Source: Flavobacterium psychrophilum
GTDB lineage: Bacteria; Bacteroidota; Bacteroidia; Flavobacteriales; Flavobacteriaceae
Reading direction: 5' to 3'
NCBI GenBank assembly: GCA_003243255.1
Contig: QFQM01000275.1
Coordinates: 1 to 5,365 of the forward strand
DNA: 5,365 bases
This document shows positions 1 through 5,365 of the stretch, one piece after another; position 1 is the stretch's first letter, and each line of letters begins with the position of its first letter. The position numbers and the translations under genes were made by a program. A model generated the notes under the pieces. It searched no databases. It saw only the letters and a program-made list of their open reading frames with translations, and was not told the origin of the DNA.

Positions 1-1284
1 TAGTCGAGGGTTTAATCTTTGAATATCAACATGGCAAAAATGCATTTCTGACAATATATCAGAAACCCAACGCATTCGTTTGACATACATATTTGGAGAT
101 GGTTCAGTAAGAATTACCTGGGTGATTTTATACCAGAAGTTGTCAATATCTCTGGAAAAGGGCACAAGACCTGGACCATCAAAACTAAAATTTGGTAGTC
201 TTGTAACTAAAGTCCTAGTTAAAGCTGCAAGATGCATCCACCATGGGGCCAGAATGCAAATTTCTTTCTGCTCAATTCCTAGTTGATTAACATTATATTC
301 AATATACTTGCTTATGTGATCAACTAAATTATCCTTATAAACTTTTTGATTATACGTTACAACACTTTGGTAATTCTTAAACTTACTTTCCGAAGTTGTT
401 TTGCTAGCTAATACATTGAAATTGATATAAAAATCTATTATTCTCTTTGAGCTTCTATAATTCTTATCTAAAGTCATATATGAAAATCGAGAATTAGTTA
501 TTTTCTCCAGCTCAGCTTGCGAGATTGCATACCCTCCTAATGAACCGTAAATGGCTTGGTTTGGATCTCCAACTACAAAAGCATTAATTTTACCTTCGCT
601 AGATTGAATTATTTTGGAAACTATAGCGTATTGAATTTCTTTAGTATCCTGAAACTCATCTATGAAAATGTAGGAAAAAATACCACTTAATATTTTCGAT
701 ATGGCATCTTTACTTATCAATTGGTATGAGAAGTATAGCATTTGCTCAAAATCAATTTGGTTATTTTTCCTTAATTGAATGTGGTATTCGTCAAGGATAT
801 TCTTGATTGCTCCATGCTTTTTGAGATAACCAGATAACTTTAAGCCTTTAGATGTGTAGTAATGATTGCAGTCATAATAATTAACTTTTTCAGTTTTGTA
901 ATTTGAACAAATTGTTGTAATTAACTCTTCAGAGTCATAGGTGTTCAGTATTTTAAAACCGTCCCTAAGATTTTCATGATAAATAGAGTAAGGTTTTAGC
1001 AGCCATTCATAGCAAAATGAATGGATTGTTCCAATCCATAAACGTGATGTATCTACTCCTAATAACTCAATTCGCTCTTTAATTTCATCAGCAGCTTTAT
1101 GGGTATAAGTGATCGCTAGTACATACTTTTTATCATCATTAAGCTTTGATAGCTCTAAAGCTATTTTATAAGTCAATGTTCTCGTTTTACCACTTCCCGG
1201 ACATGCAATCAATAATACACTACCATGCGCATTGATTGCATCTTCTTGATCTTTATTTATTTCTTCCTTTTCCCATACAAACAT
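1..1284 (-). CDS. gajB: UvrD/Rep-type superfamily 1 helicase, GajB-like, C-terminus cut by window edge
   Basis: The frame is open from the ATG at 1284 to the window edge (428 codons, no stop). SF1A helicase motifs appear in order: Q-motif glutamine 13, Walker A ACPGSGKT (27-34, Lys33), motif Ia TYTHKAADEIKERI (59-72), motif Ib IGTIHSF (84-90), motif II FIDEFQD (207-213), motif III VVGDPNQAIYG (237-247) and motif IV LDKNYRSSKRI (272-282). Motifs V and VI are not seen and should lie past the left edge. The start follows directly on the stop of the upstream OLD nuclease gene and has a strong ribosome binding site, so the two are translated as a pair. In Gabija, GajB is a UvrD-like NTPase that is stimulated by DNA ends and acts in complex with GajA. 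That role is inferred here from family and gene order. A general repair helicase is less likely given the partner and the island setting. The gene is strongly A+T-rich. Confidence 0.85.
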   Translation of the reverse strand, partial: MFVWEKEEINKDQEDAINAHGSVLLIACPGSGKTRTLTYKIALELSKLNDDKKYVLAITYTHKAADEIKERIELLGVDTSRLWIGTIHSFCYEWLLKPYSIYHENLRDGFKILNTYDSEELITTICSNYKTEKVNYYDCNHYYTSKGLKLSGYLKKHGAIKNILDEYHIQLRKNNQIDFEQMLYFSYQLISKDAISKILSGIFSYIFIDEFQDTKEIQYAIVSKIIQSSEGKINAFVVGDPNQAIYGSLGGYAISQAELEKITNSRFSYMTLDKNYRSSKRIIDFYINFNVLASKTTSESKFKNYQSVVTYNQKVYKDNLVDHISKYIEYNVNQLGIEQKEICILAPWWMHLAALTRTLVTRLPNFSFDGPGLVPFSRDIDNFWYKITQVILTEPSPNMYVKRMRWVSDILSEMHFCHVDIQRLNPRL

Positions 1285-3501
1285 TTATAATCTCCCCAAA
1301 ATGTCATTATTTTCGATGGGTAGATCTTTTATCATTTCAACTTTCAGAGCATCAATATCATCTTTTGATAAATCAAATAAATTCCACTTAGGGCTGAAAA
1401 CACTTAGCCCATCCTCATATGCTTTTATATAGTTAATCCAACTATTTTTTAAGCCTAAATCTTTAGCTTCATTAAGCTTACTTATCTGTAGTTGTGCATA
1501 AGCCACATGTTTAATAACAGAATTGTAACGATGTTCTAAAATTTTATATTTAAGCTGTCTATTAAAATCACCGTGAGCAAATTGGATCGCATTTAATATA
1601 TAATCTGGGATAGCTGTTTTGAAATCTATCACTTTCCCCAGTGTAAGTGCGAACCATCCTTTACCCTGATAATTAGCCATGGCCAAAGCTCTGACTCCTG
1701 ATATTTTTATATCTCCAGAATTTAATTCATTTATGGAGTTGGTAATTGTTGCTTCTTGTTTGTAGATATCTCTAACGATGTTTTTTAAATAATTGTTATT
1801 ACCTGATTTTATGAAGTCCACTTCAAATGTATGGTCTGCGAAAAATACCTCAACCCAATTATTGTTATTACAAAAATCTTGCAGCCTTTTTTTTCTTTCC
1901 GCTCCAGACTTTTGAGATGCAGCTGCCTTTTTCTTAGCCTTTATTTCAACATCATCATTATCGGCATCTTCAGGAATAGTAATATCAAAAAATGCCTCAT
2001 CGAGGTCAGTTATTATACTGCACTTCTTTTTAATCCGTTCATCGCTAAATAACAATGCTACATTCTCAAACCCAGTGCTTCTTATATTTATTAGGCTTAT
2101 CCCAATCTCATCTAAACTTAACCCCGTGACCTTCTTGATTAATGTTGGGATCAATAACTCTTCTGCATCACCTTCAACTAAAACAACACTACGAGCAAAT
2201 AATAAGTTACTTCTTATTGCATCCAAATATCGTTGGATAAATTCACACTGTTCATCAGCCAACCCTGTTGAAGGTTGAAAAACTTCGCAGTTACCGCTAA
2301 CGAAGCCAATTATATTCATGTTTTTTATGTTGCTAATTTCAGAGATGTTAGATGAGTGTGTTGAGTATATTATTTGAGTATTGTCATACTTTATGTTTTC
2401 GAATAATGATTTTTGAATATGTGTATGAATATGTGCTTCTGGCTCTTCTATTAATAGAAAGTTCGCTATTGATTGATTCGCGTGCTGGTACTTAAACTCT
2501 AATAATTTTAATGTAAGATATAGTAAGTTGGCTCCTCCAAGACTCATTTCATGTATCGCCCCTTCATAGCCATCAACAGATTCTGCAACAAAGAGTTTTA
2601 GTGACTGAAATAGTTCGTCAGACTCATCACTTAAACTTGATTTAATCGACATCCCCTTTGGCGAATAGGTATCACCAACAGCATCTTTGATAGTCGTCGC
2701 AATATCACTACTTACAGTACATATATCTGGAAATTTCTCTATTTCAGAATTTAAATTTCTCACCAGGTCAGCAATCGGTTTAAATTCAGTTGAGCTTATT
2801 TCACCGGATTTTCGTTTTAGAAGGGTTAGTAAAGGATTGGTTTTATTATTATGAAAGTCAGATACCACATCCCTAAGAGCTTTAATGAAAGTTAAAGAAA
2901 CTTCATTTGGGATATTAAGTATATTGGGTAATTTAACTCCAAGTTCAGGATGGTTTAGAATTTTAGGAAATGAAGCACCATCAAAATCACCTACTATTTT
3001 TTTATAATTGGAACTATCGCTTAGATCAAGGGCACCTTTGCCAACTAGAATAGTTTCATAATCATCAATTGTTATGTTATTAAGTACTTCGTTAAGAGCA
3101 TTTATATCACCAGGATTTATTTTTGACAAATCCTGCCTAATAAAAGATTTGGGCCTGAAGATTAAACTATATGTTGCCCTACTAACAATTTCATCTTCAG
3201 CATTACCAATACCATGAAGAAATAAGGATTGACTAGTTTCATCTGCGGCTATATCGTCAAATTCGACACTGATTATTATCCAATGTCCCCGCCAGTTTCC
3301 TATCGAACGATTGAAATCCCCTTCATTTAATTTCAGAGAATACCTTGGCATTGAGCTATCAAGTAATAACCTTATCGCTCTAAATAAATTTGTTTTCCCA
3401 GAAGCATTCTCACCAATAATCGTGTTTATGCCTTTATCAAAGTAAAAATTAGCTTTTTTGAAATTTCGATAGTTTACCAAAGTGAGTTTTTTTATAAACA
3501 T
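1285..3501 (-). CDS. gajA: OLD-family ATPase/TOPRIM endonuclease, GajA-like (Gabija nuclease)
   Basis: This intact 738-residue protein has an ABC/SMC-like ATPase: Walker A GENASGKT (30-37), signature-like SLGGAN (320-325), Walker B FLLIEEPEAHIH (348-359) and an H-loop STHSS (380-384). A C-terminal TOPRIM nuclease follows: VVLVEGDAEELLIP (439-452, metal-binding Glu443), ITDLDEA (497-503, Asp499 and Asp501) and the OLD-typical HTFEVDF (557-563) and KGWFAL (614-619). The UvrD-type helicase encoded immediately downstream makes this a class 2 OLD protein, the GajA arrangement. GajA is a DNA-nicking endonuclease that is restrained by nucleotide binding and released when phage replication drains nucleotides. 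It is about 160 residues longer than the 578-residue Bacillus cereus GajA. The extra length includes a tail after the TOPRIM (about 635-738), and perhaps part of the region between the ATPase halves. An earlier in-frame ATG at 3516 runs into TAA two codons later, so the start at 3501 is forced. GGA about ten bases upstream is a weak ribosome site. No catalytic residue is obviously missing. Confidence 0.85.
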   Translation of the reverse strand: MFIKKLTLVNYRNFKKANFYFDKGINTIIGENASGKTNLFRAIRLLLDSSMPRYSLKLNEGDFNRSIGNWRGHWIIISVEFDDIAADETSQSLFLHGIGNAEDEIVSRATYSLIFRPKSFIRQDLSKINPGDINALNEVLNNITIDDYETILVGKGALDLSDSSNYKKIVGDFDGASFPKILNHPELGVKLPNILNIPNEVSLTFIKALRDVVSDFHNNKTNPLLTLLKRKSGEISSTEFKPIADLVRNLNSEIEKFPDICTVSSDIATTIKDAVGDTYSPKGMSIKSSLSDESDELFQSLKLFVAESVDGYEGAIHEMSLGGANLLYLTLKLLEFKYQHANQSIANFLLIEEPEAHIHTHIQKSLFENIKYDNTQIIYSTHSSNISEISNIKNMNIIGFVSGNCEVFQPSTGLADEQCEFIQRYLDAIRSNLLFARSVVLVEGDAEELLIPTLIKKVTGLSLDEIGISLINIRSTGFENVALLFSDERIKKKCSIITDLDEAFFDITIPEDADNDDVEIKAKKKAAASQKSGAERKKRLQDFCNNNNWVEVFFADHTFEVDFIKSGNNNYLKNIVRDIYKQEATITNSINELNSGDIKISGVRALAMANYQGKGWFALTLGKVIDFKTAIPDYILNAIQFAHGDFNRQLKYKILEHRYNSVIKHVAYAQLQISKLNEAKDLGLKNSWINYIKAYEDGLSVFSPKWNLFDLSKDDIDALKVEMIKDLPIENNDILGRL
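1292..1297 (-). promoter_or_regulatory. Shine-Dalgarno of the helicase gene
   Basis: The minus strand reads GGGGAG seven bases before the ATG at 1284. It lies inside the last codons of the nuclease gene. It fixes the helicase start and, with the abutting TAA-ATG junction, suggests coupled or reinitiating translation from one mRNA. Confidence 0.75.
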
Positions 3502-3546
3502 ATGATTTTAATCCATTTTTTTGTTAGTGCCTGTGTTTCATTGCAT

Positions 3547-3555
3547 TGATAAAAT
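3547..3555 (+). promoter_or_regulatory. Candidate extended -10 promoter facing the structured RNA
   Basis: TGATAAAAT matches the extended -10 form TGnTATAAT with one mismatch in the hexamer. No -35 box stands at 16-18 bases (TTGTTA at 3521 is too far). It would start transcription about 35-40 bases before the RNA candidate at 3601. The region is A+T-rich, so a chance match is quite possible. Confidence 0.25.
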
Positions 3556-3570
3556 AACGTAATCCATCAC

Positions 3571-3600
3571 AAAAAAATTCTCTTAGACTAGAGTAAAGAA
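3571..3600 (-). terminator. Weak intrinsic terminator-like hairpin before the nuclease leader
   Basis: On the minus strand TTCTTTA (3600-3594) can pair with TAAGAGAA (3585-3578) with one bulged G and an eight-base loop, followed directly by seven T. The stem is almost all A-T, so it would be inefficient. It could damp read-through from integrase into the nuclease operon. Confidence 0.25.
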
Positions 3601-3679
3601 AGAGCTGTACTACTCTCGGAACGAGTGTGTGGCTCTAACTGGTACCCCTGCCTTTCAAGGACACCGGTTCGGACATTCC
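3601..3679 (+). ncRNA. Structured small RNA, C4/CI antisense-RNA-like
   Basis: Stem 1 pairs 3601-3610 (AGAGCTGTAC) with 3627-3636 (GTGTGGCTCT) as ten continuous pairs, three of them G-U. It continues through a one-base bulge into ACTC/GAGT (3612-3615 with 3623-3626). Stem 2 follows with no gap: AACTGGT (3637-3643) with ACCGGTT (3663-3669), seven pairs with one G-U. It encloses ACCCCTG and a small CCTTTCAAGG hairpin. A GGA/TCC mini-hairpin (3671-3679) may follow. Every G-U pair becomes an A-C mismatch on the minus strand, so the fold belongs to plus-strand RNA. The two abutting stems, the length near 80 bases and the exposed C-rich loop recall the C4 RNA of phages P1/P7 and the CI immunity RNA of satellite P4. 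The family name comes from memory of that architecture, not from a covariance search. The RNA points toward the 3' end of the integrase gene, against all protein genes here. Confidence 0.5.
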
Positions 3680-3691
3680 TGTTACAATCAG

Positions 3692-3814
3692 TTACGCTGC
3701 AGTTCTACCATAGCATTTGTCTGAAAAATATCTATCTCCAGCAAATAAAGTGCCGCACATCCAATCATTTTTCGTCATCTTTGGGACTTCCATGGTGAGT
3801 AGGTGAATTACCAT
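3692..3814 (-). CDS. Possible 40-residue small protein coupled to the integrase stop
   Basis: The integrase stop TGA and a new ATG share a base (TGATG), opening a 40-codon frame that ends in TAA one base from the structured RNA. The protein starts MVIHLLTMEVPK and ends in KCYGRTAA. It has no signal peptide, membrane segment or motif I recognise. Upstream, GGAAG sits 11 bases before the ATG, a rather long spacing. A second in-frame ATG at 3793 has no ribosome site. It may be a real coupled small gene, an eroded tail of a former cargo gene, or a chance frame. Confidence 0.3.
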   Translation of the reverse strand: MVIHLLTMEVPKMTKNDWMCGTLFAGDRYFSDKCYGRTAA

Positions 3815-5076
3815 CACGTTGTTTGCTTCCGCAGTGGCGTCACGTTATAGGCCTCCTCTCTTTCTAAAGAAACAAGCAGGCCAGCCCACAATTCCAACGC
3901 TTGTTTCCTCTCATCGAAATACTGATAGCGGTTATAAATCCCTTCCACGCCTTTGATTCTGTGATTCAGGCAGCGCTCTGCAACGACCGGATCAATCCCT
4001 AATGCCGCCAGATGCGATCGCGCGGTACGTCGAAAATCATGAATAGTAAAATTCGGTATATCGGGGAGATTACCCTTCACCTTGCTCAATGCGACAGGGA
4101 GTGTACTTTCCTGAATGTGAGGAATCATCCGGTGCTGCATCTTTCTTGCTGGAAGCACCCACTGGCTATTGCAGGACATTTGATGCAGTTCCTTCAGCCA
4201 TTCAAGAGCTATTGCCGGGATAGGTATATCAATCGCATCGCCATTCTTAACCCGCTCTGCGGGTAAACGCCAAACTGCTTCATTAAAATCGAACTCTTCC
4301 CAACGTGCACCGCAAAGCTCCATCTTGCGGCAGCAGAACACCAGCAGAAGTTTCATTGTCAGTTCGTTCTGACGTGAGAAACCTTTTGTCATTGGCATTG
4401 CCTGTAAGAATCGCGCAAGCTCTTCTTGGCTTAGCCAGCGTTCCCTGCTTTTTTCCTGCCCACCTGCATCATCAATTTCAAACGCGCCGGTAGGGTTTGT
4501 GTCCAGCATATGGCGTCTTATACCGTAATCGAAGATACGGCGAGTCCATCGGAGCACATCATTAGCGACTGTAGGTGCACCACGCTGAACTATTTTTTGT
4601 AGCATGTCATCAATATCTCTGGGTTTAACCTCTTCAATTCTGAGGCGACCGATTGCCGGATTAATGTCCTTATCAATACGACGACGCAGGATGTCTGGAT
4701 GCTTCCACCGATTGAGAATCTGGCGTTCAAAGTATTCAGCTGCAAGTTCTGAAACACGTAGTGCGTGCTTTTCATCCTCCATCTTCCTCAGCGCTTCAGC
4801 TTTACGTTCTTGCTTTTCCCCCGCAACGTCATAGCCCAATGCAACCCGTGCTGACTGTTCTTTAGCTTTTGCTCGTGCTTTAGCGAGTGACAACTCGGTG
4901 TACGTGCCTATGACCAGCGATCGCTGTTTGCCCGCAAAACGATAACGCAAACGCCAAAAGGGTACTGAGTAATTTTCTGGGAAGCACAAATACAGCCCAC
5001 CCCCATCAGAGCGACCAGCAAAATGCTCACCCGATTTTATCCATGCTCTGATTTGTAAGTCTGTCAGTTTTGCCAT
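3814..5076 (-). CDS. int: P4-type tyrosine site-specific integrase
   Basis: This 420-residue integrase carries an N-terminal arm-type DNA-binding domain of the DUF4102 kind (about 1-90), a core-binding SAM-like domain (about 105-200) and a C-terminal catalytic domain. The catalytic set is complete: Arg250 in CCRKMELCGARW, Lys277 in ERVKNGD, His346 and Arg349 in HDFRRTARSHL, His372 in LNHRIKGVEG and nucleophile Tyr381 in IYNRYQY. Length and layout are normal for P4-like island integrases, and there is no frameshift. It is transcribed away from yicC. It starts about 190 bases from the yicC stop, so attachment at the 3' side of yicC is the likely specificity. It would excise and integrate the element by strand exchange, probably with an AlpA-like directionality factor outside the window. 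The ATG at 5076 is preceded by only a weak AAGA ribosome site. Its G+C (29/60 at 4321-4380) is well above the defence genes, so the cargo has a different origin. Confidence 0.95.
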   Translation of the reverse strand: MAKLTDLQIRAWIKSGEHFAGRSDGGGLYLCFPENYSVPFWRLRYRFAGKQRSLVIGTYTELSLAKARAKAKEQSARVALGYDVAGEKQERKAEALRKMEDEKHALRVSELAAEYFERQILNRWKHPDILRRRIDKDINPAIGRLRIEEVKPRDIDDMLQKIVQRGAPTVANDVLRWTRRIFDYGIRRHMLDTNPTGAFEIDDAGGQEKSRERWLSQEELARFLQAMPMTKGFSRQNELTMKLLLVFCCRKMELCGARWEEFDFNEAVWRLPAERVKNGDAIDIPIPAIALEWLKELHQMSCNSQWVLPARKMQHRMIPHIQESTLPVALSKVKGNLPDIPNFTIHDFRRTARSHLAALGIDPVVAERCLNHRIKGVEGIYNRYQYFDERKQALELWAGLLVSLEREEAYNVTPLRKQTT

Positions 5077-5097
5077 GCTTATCTTGTCTCATTGCTG

Positions 5098-5147
5098 TGT
5101 ACATAAACTGCGTGTCATAAATGCCAGTATGTACACGTCTATGTACA
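5098..5147. repeat. Three TGTACA palindromes upstream of int, likely integrase arm or operator sites
   Basis: TGTACA occurs at 5098-5103, 5130-5135 and 5142-5147. The last two lie in a direct repeat TATGTACA (5128-5135 and 5140-5147) with a 12-base period. The cluster stands 22-71 bases before the integrase ATG, where arm-type integrase sites, or the operator of an autoregulator, are usual. Which protein binds is not shown by the sequence. Confidence 0.45.
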
Positions 5148-5164
5148 TACGAAACACGCGCTCT

Positions 5165-5267
5165 AGTGATACATCATGAGACTATATAAAACAAAAAAGA
5201 CCATGATTTACAATGGTCTTTTTATCCTGACGAGACTTAGTGAGACAACGCGAGATCGCGTGAAACG
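5165..5267. other. Probable attachment region of the island beside yicC
   Basis: The interval between int and yicC must hold the integrase-side junction if the element sits here by site-specific recombination. It contains core-like GAGAC motifs at 5177-5181, 5232-5236 and 5242-5246. TGAGACAA (5241-5248) is matched by an inverted TTGTCTCA at 5084-5091, next to int. A perfect short palindrome CGCGA-GA-TCGCG lies at 5249-5260. The exact core cannot be set, because the other end of the island is outside the window. Confidence 0.4.
5194..5223 (-). terminator. Rho-independent terminator downstream of yicC, symmetric
   Basis: AAAAAGACCAT (5194-5204) pairs perfectly with ATGGTCTTTTT (5213-5223) around an eight-base loop. 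The A and T runs on both sides let it work in both directions. It lies 44 bases after the yicC stop and separates yicC transcription from the integrase promoter. Confidence 0.8.
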
Positions 5268-5365
5268 TTACTCGATATTCTGAATCTGCTCGCGCATTTG
5301 CTCGATCAATACCTTCAGTTCAATTGCGGAGTTAGTCACTTCGGCATTGATAGACTTCGATGCCA
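5268..5365 (-). CDS. yicC: YicC, 3' end only (YicC/YloC-family endoribonuclease)
   Basis: The last 32 codons and the stop-codon context are visible. The protein ends in SKSINAEVT and then IELKVLIEQMREQIQNIE, the conserved helical C-terminus (DUF1732) of the roughly 287-residue enterobacterial YicC. YicC-family proteins are RNA-binding endoribonucleases, and in E. coli YicC has been linked to turnover of small RNAs such as RyhB. The rest of the gene lies right of the window. The reading frame is intact to its TAA, so insertion of the island did not truncate the protein. This gene anchors the window to the core chromosome at a locus where islands are often found downstream. Confidence 0.9.
   Translation of the reverse strand, partial: ASKSINAEVTNSAIELKVLIEQMREQIQNIE

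Larger units (their letters stand above)
3502..3813. other. Spacer between integrase and defence operon
   Basis: These 312 bases have no long ORF. From left to right they hold the weak leader of the nuclease gene, an extended -10-like box facing right, an A+T-only hairpin next to a run of seven A, a well-folded 79-base plus-strand RNA candidate, and a 40-codon minus-strand ORF abutting the integrase stop. I could not find a convincing -35/-10 pair for the nuclease gene on the minus strand. Its promoter must lie here unless it is read from the integrase. Confidence 0.7.

Noticed and set aside
80..286. Plus-strand 68-codon ORF at the left edge
   Set aside because: It is antisense to the helicase gene, whose frame is open throughout and carries conserved motifs.
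1831..2278. Two plus-strand ORFs inside the nuclease gene
   Set aside because: They lie opposite well-conserved TOPRIM coding sequence, have no ribosome sites and give low-complexity products.
3590..3690. tRNA or tRNA fragment suggested by GGTTCGGAC and the stem pattern
   Set aside because: No acceptor stem, no standard anticodon arm and no conserved T-loop spacing on either strand. The two-stem RNA fold explains the pairing better.
3641..3797. Plus-strand open frame of about 50 codons through the spacer to the TGA at 3795
   Set aside because: No start codon with a ribosome site and no recognisable protein motif. It overlaps the RNA stem and looks like chance openness.
4012..4834. Several short ORFs on both strands within the integrase gene
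   Set aside because: All are shadows of the intact integrase frame, which carries every catalytic residue.
5185..5230. CRISPR-like or IS-end repeat at the hairpin near yicC
   Set aside because: A single perfect hairpin with flanking A and T runs is a terminator. No repeated units or transposase are present.

Overview
The window is the integrase end of a small genomic island in an enterobacterial chromosome. At the right edge are the last 31 or so codons of yicC, on the minus strand. The visible C-terminal peptide fits the YicC of Escherichia, Salmonella and close relatives. The chromosomal anchor and the integrase have middling G+C (27/60 and 29/60 in hand-counted lines at 5281-5340 and 4321-4380). 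The two left-hand genes are far richer in A+T (17/60 at 2341-2400, 15/60 at 661-720). This fits imported cargo behind a resident integrase.

Layout from right to left, with every protein gene on the minus strand: (1) 5268-5365, the 3' end of yicC; (2) 5077-5267, an intergenic attachment zone holding a terminator hairpin, GAGAC/GTCTC core-like repeats and three TGTACA palindromes; (3) 3814-5076, an intact 420-residue P4-type tyrosine integrase with all catalytic residues; (4) 3692-3814, a possible 40-codon ORF whose ATG overlaps the integrase stop; (5) 3502-3691, a spacer with a compact two-stem RNA on the plus strand that resembles the C4/CI antisense RNAs of P1, P7 and P4 phages; (6) 1285-3501, a 738-residue OLD-family ATPase/TOPRIM nuclease; (7) 1-1284, the first 428 residues of a UvrD/Rep-type helicase, cut by the left edge.

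Genes 6 and 7 form a two-gene operon. The nuclease stop codon touches the helicase start codon, and a strong Shine-Dalgarno lies inside the nuclease gene. OLD nuclease followed by UvrD-like helicase (a class 2 OLD pair) is the composition of the Gabija anti-phage system (GajA plus GajB), so the cargo is most likely a phage-defence module carried by a yicC-targeted satellite or island. In Gabija the nuclease cuts phage DNA when nucleotide pools fall, and the helicase is stimulated by DNA ends and consumes nucleotides.

The least explained part is the 312-base spacer between integrase and nuclease. Its plus-strand RNA fold depends on G-U pairs that would be lost on the other strand, which indicates the transcribed strand. 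No coding target for such an antisense RNA is visible nearby.
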